Positions 8,149 to 16,762 of a DNA stretch of 64,000 nucleotides are shown in pieces; position 1 is the first letter of the stretch; each line of letters begins with the position of its first letter. The DNA lies in NCBI GenBank assembly GCA_942493305.1, contig OW818686.1, positions 186,001-250,000 of the forward strand. Reading direction: 5' to 3'. The position numbers were made by a program, and so were the translations under genes. The notes beneath the pieces were generated by a model. The model was given only the letters and a program-made list of their open reading frames with translations, searched no databases and was not told where the DNA came from. This DNA is from UBA7672 sp030824255. GTDB lineage: Bacteria > Pseudomonadota > Alphaproteobacteria > Caulobacterales > Hyphomonadaceae.

Positions 8149-8553
8149 TCACGGGACGACTTGAGACACGACCTCCTTGGTCGCCGTGTCCTCGATCCAG
8201 GCAGTCCAGGACTGGCCGCTGCCCGCCTTGGCCTTGATCTCGTAGGTGCGACCGGCCTTGGCATCGAACGACAGCATGATCGGCACAGAGCTGTATTCCA
8301 GGCCTCCGCCGTCGATACCGTTCACCCAGTGGATGCCGAGCGTGTGGGGCCCCGGCAGGAAATCCAACCGCAGGAGGTCGCCGATGCCGCGAAAATTGCC
8401 GTCAACGGAATTGACTGTCAGCGGCGCGCCTTCAGCCTTCGTGACGATTGCGATCTCGCTCGGCTGCCTGTCCGGGCCTGAATACTGTTTGGTTGACGAG
8501 CAAGCGCTCAGGGCAAGTCCCAGCACGACCCCGATCACCAGTTTCAAACGCAC
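8149..8553 (-). CDS. Small hypothetical lipoprotein
   Basis: A 134-residue lipoprotein with signal VIGVVLGLALSAC and a Ser-Ser-Thr sequence after the lipid Cys. The mature domain is beta-rich (VTKAEGAPLTVNSVDG, FLPGPHTLGIHW, KAGRTYEIKAKAG). This is reminiscent of PEGA-like or DUF2846-like lipoproteins in which an Arg/Gly loop precedes the GPHTL strand. I favour the GTG at 8551-8553 because GGGGGAGGGG lies 5 nt before it; an ATG 19 codons upstream would place charged residues before the signal. Function unknown. Confidence 0.65.
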   Translation of the reverse strand: MRLKLVIGVVLGLALSACSSTKQYSGPDRQPSEIAIVTKAEGAPLTVNSVDGNFRGIGDLLRLDFLPGPHTLGIHWVNGIDGGGLEYSSVPIMLSFDAKAGRTYEIKAKAGSGQSWTAWIEDTATKEVVSQVVP

Positions 8554-8646
8554 GACGTCCCCTCCCCCGAAAAGATCGGGGCGCCGTAGCAAATCGCAGA
8601 TGGCGGGCAAGCCAGTGTCGCCATGGCGGAAACAAACCGCGCGCGC

Positions 8647-9468
8647 CTACCCGAAGCGCTTCACGCTCCGCACATCGCCCGCGATCGGGCGAATGCGATC
8701 GACAGCCTGCATCAGCGGCTCGACCTCGCAATGCATGTCCCGCGCGCTGGAATGCAGCAGCAGGGTCGGCGAGCACATGATCCCCACATGCCCCTTCCAG
8801 AACACGAGGTCGCCGCGCTCGAGGTTCGTGAATTCAGCGTCCGGCTCATGCGGCAGGCCCAGCGTCTGTTCCTGCATATCGGTATCACGCAACGGAAAGA
8901 CCCCGGTCGCCTGCAGCGATACCTGCACGAGGCCCGAACAATCGACGCCCGCGCTCTCCCGCCCGCCCCACAGATAGGGCGAGCCGACAAACTTCTGGGC
9001 CACGGCCACGAAGTCCGTCTCTGTCTCGTCCAGCGGCGCGACATGCCGGGCGAACACCCAGCCCGCCCCCTCGATGCGCGCGAAATTTCCGTTGGTTTCT
9101 TCCAGCGCCATCCGTGCATTCATCGAGATCGCACGCGAGGGCCGGCTCTTCATGTCGGGCCGCTCATAGATGAAGGTGCGCAGCACCCTCACCCGGTGGC
9201 TCGGCTCCCGCCCTGCCGCCTGCAGGCTCGCAAGCCGCATCCATCCGACATAGCGGTCCAGCCCGAGCTGGACATACGCCCACTCGCCCTGCCGCTCGAA
9301 CAGCCAGACAGGCTCGCCGAACAGCGCCTGGTTCACCTGTTCGGAAGATGCATCCGGCTCCCGGCGCAAAGCGGCAGAGCCCGCCGAAACGCGCATGCGT
9401 TCGGCGGGCCCTGAACCGGATTTGGGAGTCAGGCGAGGTTCGCTCGCCCAGCGATCGTCAGGCGGCAT
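8647..9468 (-). CDS. NlpC/P60-family peptidoglycan peptidase with SH3 domains
   Basis: A 273-residue protein in the layout of dipeptidyl-peptidase VI-like cell-wall hydrolases. It has one or two bacterial SH3-like domains (about residues 25-150) followed by an NlpC/P60 cysteine peptidase domain. The catalytic residues are visible: Cys177 in GVDCSGL, His227 in GHVGIM, and a third polar residue at His239. It probably cleaves the stem peptide between D-Glu and the diamino acid. No signal peptide is seen. The start overlaps the MarR gene by 11 nt; an internal ATG at 9396 is possible. In many alphaproteobacteria this gene directly follows an M17 aminopeptidase, which here lies one gene upstream. 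Confidence 0.88.
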   Translation of the reverse strand: MPPDDRWASEPRLTPKSGSGPAERMRVSAGSAALRREPDASSEQVNQALFGEPVWLFERQGEWAYVQLGLDRYVGWMRLASLQAAGREPSHRVRVLRTFIYERPDMKSRPSRAISMNARMALEETNGNFARIEGAGWVFARHVAPLDETETDFVAVAQKFVGSPYLWGGRESAGVDCSGLVQVSLQATGVFPLRDTDMQEQTLGLPHEPDAEFTNLERGDLVFWKGHVGIMCSPTLLLHSSARDMHCEVEPLMQAVDRIRPIAGDVRSVKRFG

Positions 9469-9889
9469 GAGAACTGGAACTGTTCTCCTTGCTCATCACT
9501 GCGGGACGCACATGAGCGGCCGCTGCAATGGACGGCATTTGTGGCGGCTTGCTCTGGCTGATCGTGCGCTCGCACGCGATCACCCTGTCGCCAAGTCCTG
9601 CCAGCGCGGCAAGGCCACGCGCCGTCGTCTGGACAAGAACACTGCGCCGGTCGGATTCATCCGGAACGCGCTGTGCGAGTCCCAGACCTTCCAGCGCATC
9701 AAGTGCGCGGCTCACCGCAGGTTTTCCAAGTTGAAGGGCTTCAGCAAGCCCGCGAACAGTATGCGGTCCGGGTTCCAGAGAAACCCTCAGCAGTATCGCC
9801 GCCTGTCGAACATTGAGATCCGGACCGTCAGCTTTCACGGTTTCGGCAAGTACGTCCTTAAGCAGCGCAAGCGCGGATGCGCGATCCAT
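9458..9889 (-). CDS. MarR-family transcriptional regulator
   Basis: A 143-residue winged-helix regulator. The DNA-binding region reads HTVRGLAEALQLGKPAVSRALDALEGLGL followed by the wing DESDRRSVLVQTT. The C-terminal tail is Ser/Ala-rich and low in complexity. I chose the ATG at 9887-9889, with GGAG upstream, rather than a frame 21 codons longer. It is placed between an M17 aminopeptidase and an NlpC/P60 gene on the same strand and overlaps the latter by 11 nt. The inducer is unknown. Base composition looks somewhat less GC-rich than the neighbours. Confidence 0.85.
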   Translation of the reverse strand: MDRASALALLKDVLAETVKADGPDLNVRQAAILLRVSLEPGPHTVRGLAEALQLGKPAVSRALDALEGLGLAQRVPDESDRRSVLVQTTARGLAALAGLGDRVIACERTISQSKPPQMPSIAAAAHVRPAVMSKENSSSSHAA

Positions 9890-9967
9890 GACAGCTCCAT
9901 TAGCCCGCGCCCCAGCGAGGAAGAGAGTCGCCTGTTTTCTTCCGATGAGCAAGCAGAAGTCGAGGTT

Positions 9968-11326
9968 TCAAACGTATCGTTTTTTCAACATTGCCCAGAC
10001 CGCTCGCAACCCGCACGCAGCTGCGCCCGCGGGCCGTCCATAACGTCCCGGCCGCCATGCCCAGATATCGAAGTGCGCCCATGTCGGCGCGTTCACAAAA
10101 GCCTTGAGGAACAACGCTGCAGTGATGGAACCACCCATCGGTCCATCGCCGAGATTCTTCATGTCCGCGATGGAGGATTTGAGTCCGCCCTCATACCCCG
10201 CCCACAGCGGCATCCGCCACACCGGATCGCCTGTTTCCCTTGCTGCTTCGGCAATGTCGCTCGCGAGCTTGTCATCGTCTGTATAGAGCGGCGCGAGATC
10301 CGGCCCCAGCGCCACGCGCGCGGCTCCCGTGAGTGTCGCAAAATCAATGATGAGTTCCGGCTTGTGCTCGGATGCGCGAGTCAATGCATCGGCAAGTATA
10401 AGACGGCCCTCCGCGTCCGTGTCCTCGATCTCGACTGTCAGACCTTTCCGCGATTTCAGGATGTCGCTTGGCCTGAACGCTTTTGGTCCTATCGCGTTTT
10501 CAACTGTTGGCACGAGACAGATCAGGCGCACCGGCAAGCCCGCGCTCATGATCATGCGCGACAGCGCGAGCGCGTGAGCCGCCCCGCCCATGTCCTTCTT
10601 CATCAGGCCCATGCCGGCTGTCTTGATGTTCAGCCCGCCCGTGTCGAACGCAACGCCCTTGCCCACGATGGCGATCTTCGGATCCGTCTCGCGGCCCCAG
10701 TGGATCTCGACGAACTGCGGCGGCTGTTCCGCGCCCTTGCCCACGGCGTGCACCATCGGGAACTCGCGCTCCAGCGCTTCGCCGGATGTCACCTCGATGC
10801 GCGCGCCGAATTCCTCCGCCAGCGCCCGCGCCTCGCCCGCGATCTGCACCGGACCCAGGTCGCAGGGCGGCGTATTCACCAGGTCCCGCAGCCAGTCGAT
10901 CGCCTCCGCCTGCCGCGCCACCTCCACCGCATCCAGACCGGGCGGCAGCATCAGCCGGCGCGGCTTGTCCCCGCCCTTGTACCGGGTGAACCGGTAAGCC
11001 CCGTCGGCCCAGCCGAGCGCCAGCGTCTCCCCGTTCATCCCCTCGGGAACGTCCCGCAGCGCATAATCCCCGGGCGGCAGCTGCCCGGGCAGGCTGGCCA
11101 GCGCGAACCCGTCGGTTCCCTCGCCCAGCCCGACCAGAACCCGCGTCAGGGCCCCGTCCTCGGCGTGCAGCAGCAACACCTTGCCCCCATCGCCGCGGAA
11201 CCCCGCCGCATCCACCAGCCGCTTCACCGGGTCCGGCTCCCCCTGCGTCCAAGCCCCCAACCCCTTCGCGGTGAGCAAAATCAGCGGAATGGCCGCTTCG
11301 GGATGGGTATGGAAGGCAGGGTGCAT
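9968..11326 (-). CDS. M17 leucyl aminopeptidase-like metallopeptidase
   Basis: A 452-residue cytosolic aminopeptidase with two metal ions that removes N-terminal residues from peptides. The family signatures are present: VGKGVAFDTGGLNIK and MKKDMGGAA (metal-binding Lys and Asp), then DTDAEGRLILADAL (the NTDAEGR motif with N replaced by D). The C-terminus GSITAALFLKAFV and AHFDIWAW is also typical. The start is the ATG at 11324-11326 (MHPAFHTHPE); an upstream extension of 33 codons lacks family resemblance. The N-terminal domain is shorter and more divergent than in E. coli PepA, as usual for the alphaproteobacterial type. Confidence 0.92.
   Translation of the reverse strand: MHPAFHTHPEAAIPLILLTAKGLGAWTQGEPDPVKRLVDAAGFRGDGGKVLLLHAEDGALTRVLVGLGEGTDGFALASLPGQLPPGDYALRDVPEGMNGETLALGWADGAYRFTRYKGGDKPRRLMLPPGLDAVEVARQAEAIDWLRDLVNTPPCDLGPVQIAGEARALAEEFGARIEVTSGEALEREFPMVHAVGKGAEQPPQFVEIHWGRETDPKIAIVGKGVAFDTGGLNIKTAGMGLMKKDMGGAAHALALSRMIMSAGLPVRLICLVPTVENAIGPKAFRPSDILKSRKGLTVEIEDTDAEGRLILADALTRASEHKPELIIDFATLTGAARVALGPDLAPLYTDDDKLASDIAEAARETGDPVWRMPLWAGYEGGLKSSIADMKNLGDGPMGGSITAALFLKAFVNAPTWAHFDIWAWRPGRYGRPAGAAACGLRAVWAMLKKRYV
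9970..9982. promoter_or_regulatory. Inverted repeat upstream of the MarR gene
   Basis: AAACG (9970-9974) and CGTTT (9978-9982) flank TAT. The palindrome overlaps the last codons of the aminopeptidase gene and sits about 80-95 bp before the MarR start. It could be an operator with a promoter inside the upstream gene; the role is inferred. Confidence 0.3.
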
Positions 11327-11418
11327 GTGGTTATCCGCGTACTGTAGCCCGGCCGGACACTTTAACGCTTCCTTGATCCGGCGCGCAGCAAGGTTCCGGT
11401 AATATCCGGGGTTTGCAC

Positions 11419-12237
11419 ATGTCATTCAACAGCAAGTCATCCGTGCGTCTGGCCGCCACTGTCGGCCTCGCCGCCCTGCTCACGGGTTGCATCACCGCCG
11501 CACCCGTCACCATGCAGGAAATGGCCGTCATCAATGCGGCCACCAACCCCATCCTGCCGGCCAGCCCGGAAGACCGCCTGCTGGCCGAAAAACAGGACCT
11601 GCTGACCCAGGCCAAGTTCTGGGCCGTCGAACACGAGAAGAACCCCAACGAATACGAGGCGGCGCTGAAATACGCCCGCATTCTCCGCGCGATCGGCTCC
11701 TCGCCCCGCGCCACCGAGATCGCGTCCCAGGCCCTCACGCTGAAGCAGGGCGATGTCGATCTCACCCTGATCTACGCGCAGGCCTCGCTGGACATGGGCA
11801 AGGCGGAAGACGCCGCCTACGCCCTCGCCCGCGCCGAAGCCGAAGGGAATGGCGACTGGCGCCTGATGTCCGTCATCGGCGTCACGCTCGACACCCTCGA
11901 CCAACACCGGAACGCTCAGGACTATTACCGCAAGGCGCTCGCGCTTTCCCCGAATAACCCCAAAATTCTGTCCAACCTGGGACTCTCCTATGTGCTGGAA
12001 GGCAAGCCCGCCCTTGCCGAGAAGACGCTGCGCGAAGCAGCCGCCATTCCCGGCGCCGACAGCCGCGTGACCCAGAATCTGATCCTCGCGCTTGGCGTGC
12101 AGGGCAAGTTCGAGGAAGTCGACGCAATCGCCACGACAGACCTTCCGCAGGCTCTGGTCGATTCGAACCGCGAATACTTCCGCTCGCTGCTCAATCCATC
12201 CCGGTCATGGGACACGCTGCGCGGTACGCAGAACTAG
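11419..12237 (+). CDS. TPR-repeat lipoprotein (TadD-like)
   Basis: A 272-residue outer-envelope lipoprotein (signal LAALLTGC, Cys at about 25) built of tetratricopeptide repeats. Repeat-like blocks are NPNEYEAALKYARILRAIG, AQASLDMGKAEDAAYALARA, HRNAQDYYRKALALSPNNP and ILSNLGLSYVLEGKPALAEK. The arrangement resembles TadD, the TPR pilotin-like lipoprotein of Flp pilus systems. It is, however, 28 kb from the pilus operon, so this is a suggestion only. I chose the ATG at 11419 over a TTG two codons earlier. It is divergent from the aminopeptidase across 92 bp. Confidence 0.8.
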   Translation: MSFNSKSSVRLAATVGLAALLTGCITAAPVTMQEMAVINAATNPILPASPEDRLLAEKQDLLTQAKFWAVEHEKNPNEYEAALKYARILRAIGSSPRATEIASQALTLKQGDVDLTLIYAQASLDMGKAEDAAYALARAEAEGNGDWRLMSVIGVTLDTLDQHRNAQDYYRKALALSPNNPKILSNLGLSYVLEGKPALAEKTLREAAAIPGADSRVTQNLILALGVQGKFEEVDAIATTDLPQALVDSNREYFRSLLNPSRSWDTLRGTQN

Positions 12238-12304
12238 CTGCCTGCGACAGCGGCATGAACGCCGCGTGACAGCAAAATAATGCGTACATGTTGCTGCTGA
12301 ATGC

Positions 12305-12316
12305 TCGCAATTGCGA
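12305..12316. promoter_or_regulatory. 12-bp perfect palindrome before the large lipoprotein gene
   Basis: TCGCAATTGCGA is self-complementary and sits 40 bp before the start of the next gene. A protein-binding role is possible but unproven. Confidence 0.25.
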
Positions 12317-12355
12317 ACGAGACCCGCTATTTGTCCGCCGACGATGGAGGGATTT

Positions 12356-14395
12356 ATGCGTAAGCTGGGCGGGATGTTAGTTGCGGTGGCCATGGGCGCG
12401 AGCCTTGCTGCCTGTAGTCAGGGTTCGGGGGCCGTTGGCCCCATCGATGTCGATCCGAAGGCGATCGAAGCACACGTCACCAAGCTCGCCGCAGAGGCGT
12501 TCAAGGGAACGTCCACCGAAGCGGCCGACCTGGAATCGCTGCGCAAGCTGCTGCCGCCGGAAGTCGTGCTGACCTGGGGCAATCTCTCTTTTGACGCCGC
12601 GACGAACTCCACGCTCGTCACCGATCTCAAGCTGACGCCGGCCGAGATGACCACGGTCGGCCTGCAGATCGCCGAACTCCGCCTGTTCGATTTCGATTCA
12701 AAGCTGCTGCAGGATCGCATTGCCGGTCAGCGCCTCGCTGAATCCGCCCCGCTCGCCCGCCGCATTGATGCGAAAGGCATCGCCCTGTTCGGCGTCGCCG
12801 ACGCGATCATGCAAGGCACGCAGGGCGCGCAGGATATGGCCCCCGCCGATGGCGTGATGGTCCCGCCGGCTGACGGTACGGTCCCCGCGGACCAGGCCAA
12901 CCCGCTGAAATTCCAGCCCGCCGATCCGACCACGCCGGTTGATCCGACCGCGCCGGAAGACCCGTTCTCCGACTGGCCGGAAACCGCGGACGACGAGATG
13001 TTCTACCAGTCGATGGCGCCGCCCACGATCGAGCGTTTCGATTTCTCGATCGGCCGCATCATCCTCGATGACGTCCAGCTGAAGCCGTACCATGTCGCGC
13101 CCGCTCCGGCCGCCGCAGCAGCAGCTGCTCCCGCTGACGAGATGGCGCAGCTGATGCAGGTGCTGCAGGTCGTCTCGGCCTTCACGCAGTCCTACGGCAT
13201 CGACACGGCTGCCTATCTCGACATGAAGCTCGGCTTCGAGATGACGCAGTTCGAGGAAAAGATCGCCTACGACATCAACGTCGCATCGGTCGGCGCGCGC
13301 GGCATGCGCGGCGGCGACACGGACGGCATGTACATGCGCGACGCCGCCTACGTCTTCCACACGCCCTCGCCCACCGGCGGCGCCGCTGTTCCGATCGACT
13401 ACAAGGTCTCGCTGATGACGGCCGAAGACATGCGCCTCGGCAAGGTGTTCGAACACCTCGCCAAGGGCGTCGTCCCGCCCCGCACCGAGTCGAACCTGAT
13501 GAGCCTAGGCATCTGGCGCTCTGAAAAGGAAGCCATGAAGTTCGGCGGCAAGGATTTCTACACCGTCGACTCCACGATGTTCGATGGCACGGGATTCCAT
13601 TGGTTCATCCCGACCAATCTCAAGAGCACGGCGACGAACGCCACGCTCAACATCGGCTCGTTCTTCGACATGATGGCCGACATGGCCGGCACGCCGCCGG
13701 TTGCTGATCCGAACGACCCGTTCGGCGGCGAGTATGGCTACGACACCGGCCCGTCGCGCGACGAAGTTCTCGCGATCAAGGCGCTGGTCGAAAAGCATGG
13801 CCTGTCGACGGTCTCGATGAACTCCAACTTCGGCTGGACCTGGAACGCCACGAACGGCGACGCCAAGCTCGACTTCGGCGTTGACGGCAAGGACCTGCTG
13901 AAGGTCGCCGCCAAGTACGAAGGCGGCTTCCCGAGCTTCAAGGCCGTGTCGGACCTGATCCCCGACAATATCGAGGCGACCGATCAGGCCGCCCTGTCCA
14001 CGCTCTTCAGCAACAACTCCACGCTGAAGCTCATCGAGTTCAACGTTGAAGACAAAGGCGGTCTGCCGAAAATCTATGGCATCATGGGCGAATTCGCTCC
14101 GGCCATGGGCATGGGCGGCGCGCCGATGACTGCGGATAACGTTCGCCAGATGGCCGCCAGCGGCCTGAAGACGATGGCCGCAGCCGCCAGCCAGGAGATC
14201 CCGGAAATCCCGACCCTCCTGAACCCGATCGCGGCTTTCCTGGAACAGGGCGGCAAGCTCCGCCTCGCAGTCCAGCCGACAAAGCCGGCGCCGTTCGCCA
14301 GCTTCGAGGCCACCATGATGGGTGCGATGATGGGCTCTTCCACACCGTCGCAGATCATCAAGGAGTTCGGCATCAAGACCGAGCACTCGAAGTAG
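12356..14395 (+). CDS. Large lipoprotein of unknown function
   Basis: A 679-residue exported lipoprotein with signal GMLVAVAMGASLAACSQG (lipid Cys at about 20). I do not recognise a family. Two low-complexity linkers are visible: a Pro/Asp/Thr-rich stretch near residues 165-215 and an Ala run near 250-260. The remainder is rich in beta-strand patterns with repeated phrases such as LTWGNLSFDAATNST and FDFSIGRIILDDVQL. The C-terminal part (VSMNSNFGWTWNATNGDAKLD) could resemble DUF-type periplasmic domains that line lipids or AsmA-like layers; that is speculative. GGAGG lies 5 nt before the chosen ATG. It is followed 16 nt later by gluQ. Confidence 0.75.
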   Translation: MRKLGGMLVAVAMGASLAACSQGSGAVGPIDVDPKAIEAHVTKLAAEAFKGTSTEAADLESLRKLLPPEVVLTWGNLSFDAATNSTLVTDLKLTPAEMTTVGLQIAELRLFDFDSKLLQDRIAGQRLAESAPLARRIDAKGIALFGVADAIMQGTQGAQDMAPADGVMVPPADGTVPADQANPLKFQPADPTTPVDPTAPEDPFSDWPETADDEMFYQSMAPPTIERFDFSIGRIILDDVQLKPYHVAPAPAAAAAAAPADEMAQLMQVLQVVSAFTQSYGIDTAAYLDMKLGFEMTQFEEKIAYDINVASVGARGMRGGDTDGMYMRDAAYVFHTPSPTGGAAVPIDYKVSLMTAEDMRLGKVFEHLAKGVVPPRTESNLMSLGIWRSEKEAMKFGGKDFYTVDSTMFDGTGFHWFIPTNLKSTATNATLNIGSFFDMMADMAGTPPVADPNDPFGGEYGYDTGPSRDEVLAIKALVEKHGLSTVSMNSNFGWTWNATNGDAKLDFGVDGKDLLKVAAKYEGGFPSFKAVSDLIPDNIEATDQAALSTLFSNNSTLKLIEFNVEDKGGLPKIYGIMGEFAPAMGMGGAPMTADNVRQMAASGLKTMAAAASQEIPEIPTLLNPIAAFLEQGGKLRLAVQPTKPAPFASFEATMMGAMMGSSTPSQIIKEFGIKTEHSK

Positions 14396-14411
14396 ACCAA
14401 CGTCGGGCGCG

Positions 14412-15284
14412 ATGAGTTTCGTCACGCGCTTCGCACCAAGTCCGACCGGGCGACTACATCTCGGTCACGCCTACTCCGCCCTCCTCGCGCACGATACGGT
14501 GCGCCGGGAGGGCGGTTTGTTTTTGCTCCGCCTCGAAGACATCGACACGACGCGCTGCCGCCCCGAATTCGAGGCCGGCATCTACGAGGACCTCGCCTGG
14601 CTTGGCCTCGACTGGCCCGCGCCGGTGCGCCGCCAGTCAGATCACTTCGCCGACTACGCCGCCGCCATCGACAGGCTGCGTGAGCTTGGCGTCGTCTACC
14701 GCTGCTTCCTCACCCGCCGCGAAATTGCCGAGCAGGCGATGTCCGCGCCGCATGCGCCGGGCGAAGGCGCCGATGGAATCATCTATCGCGGCCCCGCATC
14801 GCCGATGAGCCGCGATGAAGAAGCCGCTCGCCTCGCGCGCGGTGATTCTTTCGCGTGGCGATTATCGCTGAACAATTCACAGGTGCTGCTAGGCGAAGAT
14901 TTCGCGCAGTTGGAATTCGCTGAATTCGACATCGCAACAAAACTGGAACGATCCGTGATCGCGCGGCCCGATCAGCACGGCGACGTCATCCTCGCGCGCA
15001 AGGATACGCCTGCGAGCTATCACCTCTGCGTCGTGCACGACGACGCACTCCAGAACATCACGCATGTGATTCGCGGCGAGGACCTTCGCGCCGCCACGCA
15101 CATCCACGTCCTGATCCAGCGCCTGCTCGGCTTGCCTACGCCGCGCTATCATTTCCATCCGCTGCTCACCGGGCCGGACGGCAAACGCTTCGCCAAGCGC
15201 GATCGCGCGTTGACGCTTGCAGCGTTGCGCGAGGCGGGCGTATCCCCCGCCGGGATACGCACCCGCATCGGATTGCCTCCGTGA
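14412..15284 (+). CDS. gluQ: Glutamyl-Q tRNA(Asp) synthetase
   Basis: A 290-residue truncated class I glutamyl-tRNA synthetase-like enzyme that attaches glutamate to queuosine at the anticodon of tRNA(Asp). It begins RFAPSPTGRLHLGHAYSAL (HIGH motif HLGH at about 17-20) and ends its catalytic domain with GKRFAKRDRALTL (KMSKS-like). It lacks the anticodon-binding domains of GltX. The zinc-binding region reads YRCFLTRREIAEQ and IIYRGPAS, so only one Cys is present where E. coli GluQ uses several. It is translationally coupled to the downstream exporter by a 4-nt GTGA overlap. Confidence 0.92.
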   Translation: MSFVTRFAPSPTGRLHLGHAYSALLAHDTVRREGGLFLLRLEDIDTTRCRPEFEAGIYEDLAWLGLDWPAPVRRQSDHFADYAAAIDRLRELGVVYRCFLTRREIAEQAMSAPHAPGEGADGIIYRGPASPMSRDEEAARLARGDSFAWRLSLNNSQVLLGEDFAQLEFAEFDIATKLERSVIARPDQHGDVILARKDTPASYHLCVVHDDALQNITHVIRGEDLRAATHIHVLIQRLLGLPTPRYHFHPLLTGPDGKRFAKRDRALTLAALREAGVSPAGIRTRIGLPP

Positions 15285-16150
15285 ACACCCCCGCCACGAC
15301 CGCACCCGCCCCGACATGGGCTGGACCCGTGATGCTGATCGTTGGCGCGATCGCCATCGGCTTTGCGCCCATCGGCCTCCGCCTGTCGGAGTTCGGGCCG
15401 CAGGCGACCGGCTTCTGGCGTTTCGCCTTCGCCCTGCCGCTCATCGCCGGGGTGATCTATGCGCGCGGCGGGCGTCTTGGCCGCCCGTCTCTCCTTGCGC
15501 TCGCCGCCGGCGTTTTCTTCGGTCTCGACATCGCCTTCTGGCACGCCTCGCTGGTGATGACGTCGGTCGCCAACGCCACCTTCCTCGTGAACCTCGGCAA
15601 CGCTTCCGTCGGCCTCGTCGCATGGCTGGTCCTGCGCGAACGCCCCACGAAGATCTGGCTCGTCGCACTGGCCGTCGCGCTGGTCGGCGCCTTCCTCCTG
15701 TCGCGCGGCGCAGCGGACGGCGGCGCATCCGCCCTCAACGGCGATCTCCTCGCCCTGCTCGCCGCCATCATGGTCGGCCTCTATCTTTTCTGCGCAAAGC
15801 TGGCCCGGCGCGAGATGGACGCCATGCCGGTTCTTTTCTGGTCCACTGCCGCCACCCTCGTCGTCTCCGCCCTCGCTTCCGGCGTCCAGGGAGACCCCCT
15901 CCTCCCCCCCCACCCCAGCTGGTTCCTATGGCCCCTCGCCCTCGCCGTTGTCGCGCACGTCATCGGACAGGGTCTCATCATCGCCGGCGTCGGCATCACG
16001 CCCGCCGCGCTTGCAGGCCTGCTCCTCCTGATCCAGCCCGTCGCCGGGGCGCTCGTCGCCTGGCCGCTGTTCAACGAAACACTCACGCCGGTGCAGCTTG
16101 CGGGAGGGGCCCTTGTGCTTGCGGGTGTCTGGCTCGCTGGCCGGCGTTGA
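15281..16150 (+). CDS. EamA-family (DMT) transporter
   Basis: A 289-residue inner-membrane protein with about ten helices in two EamA repeats, as in drug/metabolite exporters. Each half opens with the typical small-residue helix, for example AGPVMLIVGAIAIGFAPIGLRLSE in the first half. The repeat signature GLDIAFWHASLVMTSVANATFLVNL is followed by ERPTKIWLVALAVALVGAFLL, and the second half ends in FNETLTPVQLAGGALVLAGVWLA. It starts with GTG overlapping the gluQ stop. The substrate cannot be predicted. Confidence 0.92.
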   Translation: MNTPATTAPAPTWAGPVMLIVGAIAIGFAPIGLRLSEFGPQATGFWRFAFALPLIAGVIYARGGRLGRPSLLALAAGVFFGLDIAFWHASLVMTSVANATFLVNLGNASVGLVAWLVLRERPTKIWLVALAVALVGAFLLSRGAADGGASALNGDLLALLAAIMVGLYLFCAKLARREMDAMPVLFWSTAATLVVSALASGVQGDPLLPPHPSWFLWPLALAVVAHVIGQGLIIAGVGITPAALAGLLLLIQPVAGALVAWPLFNETLTPVQLAGGALVLAGVWLAGRR

Positions 16151-16222
16151 CGCGACCGCACTCGGCCTTTACTCGAATCGGTGGGATCAGGATTGCCGCG
16201 AGGCAATAGTGGATATGCGGCG

Positions 16223-16762
16223 ATGCCCGACCAGCTTACTGGGCGGACTCTCGTAGCGGACCAGCAGGCGGCAGACCTTGCTGCGGCTGCGCTTGCAAAC
16301 GCGCACGAAGCCTACACACATGATGCGTGCATCCTCCGCCACGTCGCCAAGGCGTCCCGCGCTGTTGTCGCCGCATATGATCCCGCCCTCGCCCCCTTCG
16401 GCCTGACGGGTCATCAGTTCAACCTGATGATGACACTGCGCAACATGGGTCCGATGAATGTGGGCGCCCTTGCTGAAGCGCTCGGCATGGACGCCTCCGG
16501 CATCCCCCGCGCCATCCGCCCCCTCGCCGAAGCAGACCTCATCGCCGTGGAGCGCGGCGCGGACCGCCGCCAACGCCTGCTAAGCCTCACATCTCGGGGT
16601 CAGCAGCGGCTCGACAGTGCAACTCCAGCCTGGGCGAGCGTGCAGACCGAACTGCTGGACACCATCGGTCCGGGGCGCTGGGTGACGCTGATGAATGAGT
16701 TGCGTACCCTCCGCCGCGCCGCTGCGGCGTGCTCCACGCGAAAGCCAGCGCCGAAGAAATAG
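16223..16762 (+). CDS. MarR-family transcriptional regulator
   Basis: A 179-residue winged-helix regulator. The core reads LAPFGLTGHQFNLMMTLRN, then MNVGALAEALGMDASGIPRAIRPLAEADLI (helix-turn-helix) and the wing GADRRQRLLSLT. About 40 extra N-terminal residues precede the MarR domain. An upstream GTG would add 14 more. The start ATG at 16223 has only a weak ribosome site. It lies 72 bp after the exporter gene on the same strand, so it could regulate that exporter. Its stop abuts that of convergent csaA. Confidence 0.85.
   Translation: MPDQLTGRTLVADQQAADLAAAALANAHEAYTHDACILRHVAKASRAVVAAYDPALAPFGLTGHQFNLMMTLRNMGPMNVGALAEALGMDASGIPRAIRPLAEADLIAVERGADRRQRLLSLTSRGQQRLDSATPAWASVQTELLDTIGPGRWVTLMNELRTLRRAAAACSTRKPAPKK

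Noticed and set aside
9395..11347. A 650-codon open frame on the plus strand opposite the MarR and M17 genes
   Set aside because: Both minus-strand genes have clear family motifs; this frame has none.
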